Source: Enoplolaimus lenunculus
Lineage: Eukaryota; Nematoda; Enoplea; Enoplida; Thoracostomopsidae
Assembly: GCA_030248215.1 (NCBI GenBank)
Contig: JASANG010001881.1
Location: 62,001 to 126,000 of the forward strand
Direction: 5' to 3'
DNA: 64,000 bases
Below are positions 46,701 to 55,978 of the stretch, one piece after another. Made by a program: the position numbers and the translations under genes. The notes beneath the pieces are model-generated. The model was not told the DNA's origin. It did not search any database and saw nothing but the letters and a program-made list of their open reading frames with translations. How positions within the stretch are numbered: the first letter of the stretch is position 1; each line of letters begins with the position of its first letter.

Positions 46701-48587
46701 TATATCAACATTTGCTCAAATGAACAACGTCTACAAAGAATGTAAGTGTCACACCAATCTTTTGCGGAACTAAATTAACCGAAACCCACTGACAACAGGG
46801 TTCAACCAGAATTCTGGTTCCGAAAAGAAATCCGGTATTTTTTCACCGGAAATTTTGCGGTATTTTCGCTATTGAAAATTTTTGGTCATTCGAAATATGA
46901 AGAAAAATTGCCACATTATTCTAACATAATTTTCTAAATTGTCTGATCGTGTATTGCCAAAATTGTCAATTTGTGCCATACTTCACAATTTATCATACGA
47001 TTTCAGCTGCGGCATTTACAAGGTTTTAGCGTTCTAAGTGGTGTTTTCACATCATTACAAGCGATAAAATAGCGTTATAAATGAATTGTTCGGTAACTGG
47101 TATTTTTTGATTTCCGGTTCTGGTCGCGGTTCGGGTATCTTTTAACTTTCCGGTTCCGGTTTCGGAATTTTATAATTCAAGTTGCATCCTGACTAACAAG
47201 CAGCCCCTGAAAGGGTCAGCGAGACGGGTCACACAGTCAATGTTTAACTGCAATCTGTTCGCGAAATCGCAATAAATAATGCACTGAGGTCTATTTGAAA
47301 ATATATACCTAAATATTAAGTGCAATGTGTGCTCAAACTGTAGGTATAATTTCTTTTTTTCTGCGATTTTCTAGTTTTCCAAACAAATCATCCAGCTCGA
47401 ATGGCGTATGAAGTTGCCCAGCTGCCTCTCAAGGTATTGCTAACTCGCTGTTTAAGCTAAAAAATGTCTTATAAATAAATTTCACGGAGTATGATTTAGT
47501 CATTAAACACGGTCTGCCCATTTAAAGATCAGGGGCGGGACGTTTTTCTGTCGAACTGCAATAGAGTAAATTTAAGCATTAATGTTTTTGATCGGCTTAG
47601 GCTTAGGTTTAGAAACTACTGTTAATACGGCCCTGTTCTATGGATTGACCAGACCCTGAAATTTTCCGTCAAATATGGGTTTTTTAAATAATTTTACATA
47701 TTCTATTAAAATAACTTACTGGTATTATGGGTACCGGTATAGGTTTTATTCTTAGGCTTTAGACATAACAGCCTTTCCATCAAAACATCGCCATTTGAAA
47801 TCTATGGATGCTGTATGCAAATCTAGTAGCGGATCCAGAAATTTCTGATGGGATGGCATAGTGAGCGAATACTCGCGAACGAGTATCCCAACGCCATTTT
47901 AGCGATAATTAGCAATCCGAAATTTTGGGTTTGTGTCGCTGCGTTGTGATGGCTGATTCTAAGTCCCCTTAGTACCGTTTCATGTTTTTGTGTTTTACAA
48001 CCTGAACTAACAAACTATAAGCAGTCAAGAGTCAACATATTAAGGCAGATTTGAGATACAACCCGTTCGAGCCAAGCGAGCAACAAGCCAGACGCAATTT
48101 GTTTATAAAATATATCAAATATTAATACAAAATTTTAGTGTTCCTTGCACTGTAAATTTCAGCGAGTTGACTTTATTACTCAGAATGAGTTGACTCACTC
48201 AGCTTGAGTTAGGACAATGAGAACACAGAATTCTGAGTTGATTCAATTCATTTTGATTTAATTAGCCTACTTCCCCGGAATCAGCTCAACTCAGAGTAAA
48301 TAATCAACTCAACTCAGAGTGAGTTAAGGTTTACTGATATTAATTCAGAAATAACCAACTCGCTAGCGGAATTGATTAATCAACTCATTGGAATTTACAG
48401 TGTGGTTTGTTTGTGGGAACATATCTGTGCAAGCCACAAGTCTAAGGAACCAGGAGTCAAAATACAGGGGAGATGGCGATAAAGCCCGGCTTTCTCGTCT
48501 TTTACTTATTTTTTTGTTTTTCAGGGGGCAGCTGTTGAAATACAGGCAGTTGCTGTTGTTGGCGATGTTGTAACCTCGAAGCTTTGA
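43774..48587 (+). CDS. RIDA: RidA family 2-iminobutanoate/2-iminopropanoate deaminase, 6 exons
   Basis: Exons: 43774-43823, 45084-45198, 45751-45805, 46673-46741, 47375-47433, 48525-48587; 411 nt, 136 aa (human RIDA is 137), phases consistent throughout. Start MPVRRIIRTNKAAISKA; the family pattern then follows as NQAVQIDNTLYISGTLGIDP, GGVGPETRMALRNISEIL, VTVLLQDISTFAQMNNVY, NHPARMAYEVAQLPL and GAAVEIQAVAVVGDVV. Arg105 (in PAR) and Glu121 (in VEIQAVA) match the conserved carboxylate-binding Arg and the conserved Glu. The enzyme hydrolyses reactive enamine/imine intermediates from PLP-dependent dehydratases. The tyrosine usual in GPYSQA is Leu19 here (APLNQA). The protein ends TSKL, a canonical peroxisomal PTS1 signal. 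Introns are crowded with families A, B, I and J; only 9% of the gene span is coding. Confidence 0.95.
43861..44065 (+). mobile_element. Family A element in RIDA intron 1
   Basis: GGCCCACGTATAGAACAGGG to CTGTTGTATACATTGGCC. The TIRs here use TATAGAACAGGG on both sides rather than AAAGATCAGGG. It begins only 37 bases after the exon 1 donor. Confidence 0.9.
44106..44264 (+). mobile_element. Family A element in RIDA intron 1, diverged
   Basis: GCCCATTTAAAGATCCGGCG to CGTGACATTGGCC, with TTAAGCTTAAGACTAATTTT and GGGCTTAGGTTTAGGAATAT. Confidence 0.75.
44470..44745 (+). mobile_element. Family I element in RIDA intron 1
   Basis: CTTAGAGTGTGCAATTCTTG to CAGTTGCACATTCTCGTTAA and CTACTCTTGG. Inner words AAAACGCAACGCGTGCCGGG and CACAGTATGTGCCCAGTTGC match 21085-21422; the middle has diverged. 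Confidence 0.7.
44754..44991 (+). mobile_element. Family B element in RIDA intron 1
   Basis: CACTGTAAATTCCAATGAGT to TTGGAATTTAGAATTTACAGTG, flanked by TA on both sides. Confidence 0.85.
44997..45055 (+). mobile_element. Family I fragment next to RIDA exon 2
   Basis: TTAACAAGAGTACGCAACTG then GGGCCCAGCGCTACGCCG: the left end of family I, ending within 30 bases of the exon 2 acceptor. This creates an in-frame ATG at 45034 that could mislead a gene finder; homology places the start in exon 1. Confidence 0.6.
45847..46086 (+). mobile_element. Family B element in RIDA intron 3
   Basis: CAGTGAGTTGATTTTAACTC to GTGGAATTTACAGTG; the outermost left bases are lost. Confidence 0.75.
46452..46591 (+). 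mobile_element. Family A element in RIDA intron 3
   Basis: GGCCCATGTTAACATCAGGG to TGTTCTTTACATTGGCC. Short copy with a single reduced TTAGGC stretch, 81 bases upstream of exon 4. Confidence 0.85.
46796..47191 (+). mobile_element. Family J, hAT-like element in RIDA intron 4
   Basis: CAGGGTTCAACCAGAATTCT to AATTCAAGTTGCATCCTG. It is flanked by ACTGACAA and ACTAACAA, an 8-bp target duplication with one mismatch, which supports the hAT assignment. The interior aligns along its length with the copy at 12806-13210 (for example GTGTATTGCCAAAATT and AGCGATAAAAT). Confidence 0.85.
47516..47651 (+). mobile_element. Family A element in RIDA intron 5, reduced
   Basis: TGCCCATTTAAAGATCAGGG to CCTGTTCTATGGATTGACC, with one short CTTAGGCTTAGGTTTAG stretch. 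Confidence 0.75.
48148..48402 (+). mobile_element. Family B element in RIDA intron 5
   Basis: CACTGTAAATTTCAGCGAGT to CATTGGAATTTACAGTG. Ends 122 bases before the last exon. Confidence 0.85.
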
Positions 48588-48748
48588 ATCGAGACAATTG
48601 ACAAAATTATATTAATTTCCCAAAAGTAGTAGGGACAGCCAAAACGACCTCCCAAAGAAATTTTTATCTTGTGGCCACATTTCACTATACTGGCCTGTAA
48701 AGACTCGATCAGCCTTATTTGCTGAGTCAAAGTTTATGAAACTCCCTG

Positions 48749-49148
48749 CTCTGTAAATTCCAATAAAGTTAATTAATCAACTCAGATGGAAAGTTAATTA
48801 TTTCTGAGTTAATATCAGTTAACTTTAACTGACTCTAAGTTGAGCTGATTTTCAATCAGAGTTGAGTTGATTCCGAGTGAGTTGAATAATTAAATAAGAA
48901 TGAGTTGCATCAACTCAAAATTACGACTTTTGATTCTCCTATCTTAGACTGACTGGATTCAACTCAAAATTACGAGTTCTGATTGTCCTATCTCAGACTG
49001 AGTGGATTCAACTCAAAATTACGACTTCTGATTGTCCTATCTCAGACTGGGTGGATTCAACTCAAAATTACGAGTTCTGATTGTCCTATCTCAGACTGAG
49101 TGAACTCAACTGATTCTGAGATAAAATCAACTCACTGAATTATACAGT
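48749..49148 (-). mobile_element. Family B element with internal tandem amplification
   Basis: CTCTGTAAATTCCAATAAAG to CTCACTGAATTATACAGTG. A unit of about 58-60 bases (CTCAAAATTACGAGTTCTGA then TTGTCCTATCTCAGACTGAG) is repeated about four times between 48904 and 49104, lengthening the copy to 400 bp. Confidence 0.85.
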
Positions 49149-49411
49149 GTGCGATAACGAACTAAGGTTTACGTTTCGCTTCTTCGGCATTTACATAAAT
49201 TTAAGCTAAACGATGTATTGTTTGATTTGGCTTAATATTAAAATTAGTGACCCAATTTGTCTGATTGGAAAGTTAAAATAATTTTTTTGGCAGATTCAGT
49301 TTCAAGTGACTCTTCAACTGTAGAATACACTGTTTGCATTCTGTGGTTCTCAGAAGATACAACAGAATAGTGTACAAATGACCATTCTGTGTTTGTCCAA
49401 TGTTTTTATTT

Positions 49412-49500
49412 ACACTATAAATTCTATTGAGTTGATTGATCAATTCAGCTAGCGAGTTTGAATTCAGCTGTTTTCCAAAATTCAACTCATTCTTGAAAGT
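49412..49500 (-). mobile_element. Family B fragment
   Basis: CACTATAAATTCTATTGAGT then CAATTCAGCTAGCGAGTTTG; left end only. Confidence 0.6.
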
Positions 49501-49601
49501 TTTTATAGAATTTTTAGTCGAAATAACGTTGTTTCTAGTGCTTATCAAGCAAGCATGACATTCTGAAATACGTTGTTTTCTTTAAGATTTTATATAGGAT
49601 A

Positions 49602-49803
49602 CACTGTAACTTACAGTGATTTGATTAATCAACTCAGAGAGAATTAGTTATTGCTGGTTTATTTCTGAGTTAATAAAACAGTAAACAATAATTCACTATG
49701 AGCTGATATAATTCTGAGATGAACTCAGAATGAGTTCAAACAATTCAAATTTCTAACTTCTGAAAGACCTAATTCAGAGCTCAAACCTCTGAGTGGATTC
49801 AAC
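49602..49803 (-). mobile_element. Family B element, right end lost
   Basis: CACTGTAACTTACAGTGATT through AATTCAGAGCTCAAACCTCT; no closing CAGTG. Confidence 0.65.
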
Positions 49804-50435
49804 GTCGCATTTATAACCTATCCAGCTAAACAATCGGTCATTAATGCTTGGAACAAAGCCTAAGCCTAAGCGAATACGTATTGCCTCTGGCCTTAAATTA
49901 GTTTAGTATTCAAAGACGACACAATTATTTTAGATAAAATAAAAAATTTTCAAACTCACAAACTCTGCCACGACTTTCTATAGGATACGGTATCGTTGTA
50001 CGATAATATTAATATGGGGTTTATGGAGTTTTACATACTGAATAGCGAAAGTTTCTTTTAAAAAATTCCTAAAGAAGGGGTTTGACCCCCAAAGTTCTAA
50101 AGGTAGGTTCTGGCACCAATAACCATTGTCAATTTTTACAAAAGCATGACAGTTGTGTGACCGCATTCTCAAATGTGTGTAGCACCTACCAGTTTGCGAT
50201 CGGTCTTGAAACTTTCAAATCACTGAACGAAGAGCTTAGGAATTCATCACAGTGTTCAGATTTGATTTACTTTATTTCTGTGCAAAATTTTGCAATTTGC
50301 AATTGCAACAGTTAGTGCGTTTGAAAACCTATAACTAAAACTGAAGATAGGTGCTTTACACACATTTGAGAATACGGGCGCTGGAAAAACTTTAAGATTT
50401 GTAATCAAATACTCAAAATGGCAATGAAATGTAGT

Positions 50436-50706
50436 TTATCCCCTTCTCACATTGAGTTGCATATAGGCAACTGAGCGCAGTGTATATGCGTTTAATAATA
50501 TATATCGCACCGTGTTTAACAATTGCAACACGTATACATAGTACTAAATGACCACAAGACGTGAGAGCCCCCCCGGGCTCAAGCGTCAAGCTCCTATAGC
50601 TGAGTGGTGATGGTATACCCCTCCCACTCCAGTCACTGGAGTTCGAATCCTAGCATAAAAGTAGGTCTCAGGGGAAAAAGAACATATTCATGTGTGAAAG
50701 GATTAA
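50436..50706 (+). mobile_element. Family D element with tRNA-Gly-like cassette
   Basis: TTATCCCCTTCTCACATTGA to CATGTGTGAAAGGATTAA, again 271 bp. Left TTAA has changed to TTAT. The tRNA-like centre is GCTCCTATAGCTGAGTGGTG through GGAGTTCGAATCCTAGCA. Confidence 0.85.
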
Positions 50707-51458
50707 GATAACGGTGTCACGTTTTTAGGTTATTTAGCAAACCATTTTATGCAAATGATTGATATATAGCTATGTTTGATGCTAAACCTAGTGTAGCATG
50801 CTTTAAGTACCAGGGAAGTAGAGTTAAAACGGTTATTTCTGGTATATTTTCCTAGCCGGTTTTGATTTGTCCAAATAAGCTCGCTAATCTGCAAATATTG
50901 AGGTGCTGCGAAAAATGATTGACGCATCTGTCACAATAAGAATGAAAGGGTTAAAATTGCCTCAGTGTTTGGAACACTTTATTCAACTAATATAATGTAT
51001 ATATTGACGCCTTGGTGACATCTCCTCTTGGTAAAGTCGAATTTTGTTCACCAAATGTCGTTTTGACAGGGAATATTAAAAAGGATGTTGGATCCAGTTA
51101 ACAATCCTTTTGTAGATCCAACCGATTCGTCTATATTTTGATGCACCCCCCGTTATGTGAGGGGGTATATTTCACACAAAATACACCTGGAATATTAAAG
51201 ATATCAACGAAACAGTTTTTGGCCACCGGCATATTATGTATTTCCTTCGTCTGCGCTAATTTCAAAGCCCCAAAATGTGCGCTCGGTGCATGCTTCTACA
51301 TATGAACAGCTTAATTCTATGTAAAATATCCCATATCAAATTCGTTATCAGCTTATGTAGCCTACGTTTATTCAAAATTACAAATTTACGTTTCGCTTAA
51401 ACCTGTGTCATCTCTTATCGGTTTGTTTGCAATTAACTGTAAGATTTACTGCTGTACA

Positions 51459-54141
51459 ATGAATCGGAATGTATTGGTGTTAGTGGTTATTTCAACTTTT
51501 GTCTCAAGTAAGTTTAAAATTATGAAAATTTATAGTTTTTAGATTTACAATGAAAATAATAAACGAAAATAACTGAATTCCTAAGCCAAGCAAAACAATT
51601 AGTCTAAAGCTGAAGCTTACGCTATTCTAGTCCCATAGAAAAATTCTCCGCCCCTGATCTTTACATGGGCCAAAGTTAGAAACAACTTACTGTACTGACA
51701 CAACGGTTACAAAATACAAAAAATGTCACTACTGAAATTTACTGGACCTCCAGGAATAATTCTACCGGAGACGGAAGTCGATTTTCTGCCAGAGTCATTT
51801 ATACCAAAACAAACGATGATTTTATGACTAAAACAATGTATAATACCTGGCTTATAAAATCAAACCTCATACGTGTCGTATGTTCTCGAACCTTTATGCA
51901 GATAAAGAATCACAAATTTTTTACCCGTGCTGTAAAATTCTTTACCCTCGGGTATACCCAACTCAAAAATTACTTACCCGACCCACGTTTACTCGTGGGT
52001 CCCCGGGGTCGCGTGCAACTCTGCGCTGACAAATTAGATTCGAAAGTGGCATGCATAGACTATTAATAATTTATAACTTTGGCCATAACTCTTTATAATG
52101 GTATAGAAGTAAGTACCAAAATTATACTTAATATGGGCCAAGTTTTCGTTGTCCCATATCCGGTTCAGGTTCGCTCAGCCGCTTTTTGCCACAAGCCAAT
52201 TTTAGGTTTTGTGTCATTAGTGTATTTCAGACGTGTTTGCGTTACGATGTTACGATTGTAATTCAATTGAAAATATTGATTGCAAAGAAATAATCAACGG
52301 TCAAACGGAGCTTGTCGCCCAGGAATGCCCCAGACATTATACCGGCGGATGTAGAAAAATTGTTCAAACAGGTATTTCCGGCGGAGGTACCGTGGCCAGT
52401 GCCAATGTTACTTAAGGGGCGTAGCAGAACCAATGTTACTTTAAGGGGCGTAACAGTAGATTAAGCGTATTCCTAAGCCTATGCGTTGCAAAATTATGTT
52501 TCTAAGCATAAACCTAAGCATAAGCCTAAGCAAAAAAAGTAATATAGAATCTAAACCTACTCTTTTATAGACTTACCAGAAACCTGGACGCCCTTTAAAG
52601 TAACATGGGCCGTGGGCAGGATCTTACAAGTTGACAAAACACTGGCATAAGGGGGGGGGCTACCCACACCAAGTCCCCTCAACAGTGATCAAATCCGAAG
52701 CTTTGTATTAAGTACTAAAATTGCAAGTTGCTTTTTCACGCTTTTTAGTTCGCAACGGTCTTTTTTCATTGTTATATTTCCCACTGCCCCTCGTCAAAAA
52801 TTTCTGGATCCGCCACTGACACCGTAAATACGAAACTTCAGTCGTCTTGGTTTATTCCTCCAGCAGCGTTCGCCCAAAACAGTTCCATTTCGAAAAAATT
52901 ACATATTTGCGCTTCTCGTGAGCAAACTGTATTGACCCGAATAAGAGGGGAGTAATAAGAAAAAGGGTCCCCATTTTGAGTACCAATCAGTAGGAGTCCG
53001 TACACTGCAAAAAATGGTGAGTCAAATTGTCTCCCTCCGAAATAGACTTTTCCGGACTACACAAACTGAGTCAAAGTTTGACTTCGCCGGAGTCAAATTC
53101 GACTTAATGAGTCGCTCAGTGAGTCAAATTTGACTCTGGCGGAGTCTAATTTTGACTCAGTTTATGAGTCCGGAAAAGCCTATTTCGGGAAGAGTCAATT
53201 TGACTCACCATTTTTTGCAGTGTATCCCTAATAAGAGTCCTTAAGCGGATAGAGTCCCTAAACCCTAATTAGACTCCATAAATGTCAATTATTTCTAATT
53301 GTAGCGCATAAAAGACTCAGGCCCAAATAATTTGAGTTCGAAACTTTAAACTATATATCGTTCCACACTGCTTGTGTGCTTTAATAGTCAAACGGTGCTT
53401 AAATTTTCTTCGTCAACAAACTGGTTTACGAGTTAGTGTTATAACACTGAGGCACCATTACAAATGGTTCGTTGACGTCCAAATATTTTTCGACCATAAC
53501 TCTGGAGTTCGTTTACACCTTGAAGAAAAGATAAAACGTCTACTTATACTCGAGTTTCTACGTTAATAATTCATTTATGAGTTGCTCAACTTACAAAAAA
53601 GACGTGAAATGTTCTGTTCAAAACACAAAAAAGGTTTAAAATAGCGATTTATTTTTAATACGGCTCACAAGCAATGCAATCAATGTAAAATTTCACTACG
53701 CTTCTACTCATATCCACGGGATCAACGCAACATCGAAACAGTGAAGCAATCCTTAATTTGACTGCAGTTGCAGGTACGCAACATTTCGATTTGACTCAAT
53801 ATTTTTTGCAGTGTCGGATTTCAATTTTGGCCAATATTCACTGTTGGCTTTGGCTTAGGCTTATTTTAGAAATTAGGGTCATTTTTGAGGCGTTTAGGCT
53901 AAATAGTCTTAGGTTGAGCCATTATTTTGTTTGAGGTCCTCAATTTGAAAATCGAGTTATACGCCAATGTGCCAAACACGCAGATGATGAAGATTATGTG
54001 AAACGAATAGGAAATAATGGAATTCGAGAGTTTATAACATATTGTGGAAGCGACGAGTGTAACTCGGCGAACCGCCTACGAAATGTAAAAACTATTTGGA
54101 TATCGGTGGCTTTGATTTTAGTTTTGTGTAAATTGTTTTAA
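51459..54141 (+). CDS. Small GPI-anchored Ly6/uPAR (LU-domain) protein, 3 exons
   Basis: Exons 51459-51507, 52231-52371 and 53936-54141; 396 nt, 131 aa, both introns phase 1. Residues 1-20 (MNRNVLVLVVISTFVSNVFA) form a signal peptide. The mature start LRCYDCNS is the LU signature (L-x-C-Y-x-C). Eight cysteines at 23, 26, 34, 49, 57, 75, 100 and 105, with CN at 105-106, give the terminal C-N of three-finger folds. After it comes NSANRL, then the hydrophobic tail TIWISVALILVLCKLF directly before the stop, as expected for GPI attachment. Invertebrate relatives include Sleepless/Quiver- and Boudin-like proteins that modulate channels or receptors; I cannot assign an orthologue. Intron 1 holds an A fragment; intron 2 holds E and L/C elements. 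The exon 2 frame also reads on for 16 codons into the intron, but the splice to exon 3 restores the missing cysteines. Confidence 0.87.
51579..51672 (-). mobile_element. Family A fragment in Ly6 intron 1
   Basis: CCTAAGCCAAGCAAAACAAT, AGTCTAAAGCTGAAGCTTAC and GCCCCTGATCTTTACATGGGCC: left half of A, reversed. Confidence 0.8.
52401..52611 (+). mobile_element. Family E element in Ly6 intron 2
   Basis: GCCAATGTTACTTAAGGGGC to CTTTAAAGTAACATGGGCC. The first 31 bases are duplicated in tandem (CCAATGTTACTTTAAGGGGC again at 52430). It begins 29 bases after the exon 2 donor. Confidence 0.85.
52926..53317 (-). mobile_element. Family L element split by a family C insertion
   Basis: ACTGTATTGACCCGAATAAG through ATCAGTAGGAGTCCGTA, then C, then TATCCCTAATAAGAGTCC through GACTCCATAAATGTC. 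L is reversed relative to 42293-42453. Confidence 0.75.
53003..53222 (+). mobile_element. Family C element (best copy) nested in L
   Basis: CACTGCAAAAAATGGTGAGT to CTCACCATTTTTTGCAGTG, flanked by TA on both sides where L reads GTCCG-TA-TCCC. This fits a 2-bp TA duplication as in Tc1/mariner elements. Five perfect TGAGTCA/TGACTCA words lie inside. Confidence 0.9.
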
Positions 54142-54365
54142 AATTAAATTTAAGAGTCGTATTTTTTACCGTATCAACCGCATTGATCACCAGATACTAA
54201 TAGGTTTTCAGACAAACGAACTACAGCAGCTAGAAAATGCAGGTACTGTGTAGCGGTCAGCAGTACAGGTCACATCGGTTGAAATTTGTCGAATTTCAAA
54301 TCTTATCATTTTTTTGGCTTAAAGCTACAAGAATAATCACTAACTGTTGATTGATGCGGACTATG

Positions 54366-54546
54366 TAACATTTGGGGCCGTAACAGTAGATTAAGTGTAT
54401 TCCTAAGTGTAAGCCTAAGCGTTGCAAAAGGGTTTTTCTAGACCTAAAAGCCTACGCCTAAGCCTAAATAAAAAATTGTAGTCTAGGATATAAGCCTACT
54501 CTTTTACAGACCCGACAGAAACCGGGACGGCCCTAAAAGTTCGCAT
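54366..54546 (+). mobile_element. Family E element, outer ends worn
   Basis: GGGGCCGTAACAGTAGATTA to ACGGCCCTAAAAGTTCGC, with CCTACGCCTAAGCCTAAATA and CTACTCTTTTACAGACCC inside. Confidence 0.75.
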
Positions 54547-54711
54547 CATTTATGTACTACAATTAGAGATAATTGACATTTATGCACCCTAATTAAGGTT
54601 TAGGGACTCTATCAGCTTACGGACTCTTATTAGGGATACGGACTCCTATTGATTGGGGCTCAAAATGGGGACACCTTGTTATTATCTCTTTTTTATTCGG
54701 GTCACTACAGT
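54543..54711 (+). mobile_element. Family L element
   Basis: ATTTATGCACCCTAATTAAG, TCTATCAGCTTACGGACTCT, ATTGATTGGGGCTCAAAATG and TTATTCGGGTCACTACAGTG; uninterrupted copy. Confidence 0.7.
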
Positions 54712-54911
54712 GCGTACGCAGTTTAGAAATTGTACCAACTAACTTTTTACTTCTATAATTTTATGCAAGTAAAAGATACAAAAAACTTAAATTCTCAATG
54801 ACAGGTAAAATGCAGTTGGTCATGTGAGCCAACACCGGGAACCAGAATCGGTTCGCAAGTTTAATCTCTGGCACAAATTTCTTCAGAAACCAAAATTTTG
54901 CAAGTTCGCTT

Positions 54912-55100
54912 GGCCAATGTTACTTTTAGGGCCGTAACAGTAGATTAAGCGTATTTCTAAGCCTAAGCTTAAGCGTTACCAAAATGTGTTCCTAAGCCTA
55001 AGCCTAAACCTAAGCCTAAGCAAAAAAATGTAATCTAGAATCTAAACCTACTCTTTTATAGACCCACCAGAAACCTGGACGTCCCTAAAAGTAACATGGG
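54912..55100 (+). mobile_element. Family E element (best copy)
   Basis: GGCCAATGTTACTTTTAGGG to CCCTAAAAGTAACATGGG. CCTAAGC hexamers and AATCTAGAATCTAAACCTAC inside. Lies between the Ly6 gene and the receptor 3' end. Confidence 0.85.
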
Positions 55101-55453
55101 TAGTCTTAAAGTACAATCTTAGCAACCCTAAACACAATAGCTTGCAGCGATTATTTACTGTTCTTTTATTTATTTATTGATTGTTTATTTATATACTAAA
55201 TATGTATATACCAATGTATATTTTTTGTTTTGTCTTTAGTGTTTTGTATAGTTCTTGAATTAAAAATAGCTAGCATGGTCTTGGTACAAAGTAACTTTTA
55301 TTTTGCGCCTCCAGAAACAGCCAACCACCGTTAAACAGTCCCATGATACTTTGAGAGCGTACAAGCTTAAGCTTTAGCCTAATTTTGTTATTCGGGCTCA
55401 TAGGCCATGCCATGATTTTGGTTTGTAGGAAGACCCAAAGTTCATACTAGTAA

Positions 55454-55618
55454 GGGCCCATAGATCAGGGGTGGAAAGTTCTCTTGTGATAGTAGAAAAG
55501 ATTAAGCTTAAGCTTTAGACTATTTTTTGCTTGGCTTAGGCTTAGGCTTAGGCTTAGGAATATGCTCATTCTGATTACGCTTAGGCTTATAAATATGCTC
55601 ATAATACTGTTCCGCCCC
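55454..55618 (+). mobile_element. Family A element, ends trimmed
   Basis: GGGCCCATAGATCAGGGGTG to ATAATACTGTTCCGCCCC; the final TTTACATTGGCC is missing. Confidence 0.8.
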
Positions 55619-55978
55619 AATATCAAACTGAATACCTACGATAAAATTTAAGTATTGGCACGTTTTCGTGCAGATACACGTTTACACCTCTCAAACCACC
55701 CCTTGCAGGTCATTATGGCGTCTTTCTTATCCACCGAGGCCCATATGATCTGGGCAGACCTTGTTTGGTTCGCCATGATCCAGTTCTTATTACAGAAGTC
55801 CTGCTTACTATGAAAGTTCGTTCAATTTTTTCTCGAATTTAAGAGGGTAACAGGAATTTTTCGGGCGTAAAAATGTTTCGATACCATAGAATTTATCAGA
55901 TTTTGGCTCAACAAATATTCTGATTAGGATGCGCTAACATTCGTCGCTCTCACGTAACTCCAGCTTGGAGTCAAATAT

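Noticed and set aside
52372-52412. Read-through of Ly6 exon 2 to a stop at the start of the E element
   Set aside because: Splicing at 52371 to 53936 keeps phase and supplies the three cysteines and GPI tail that complete the domain.
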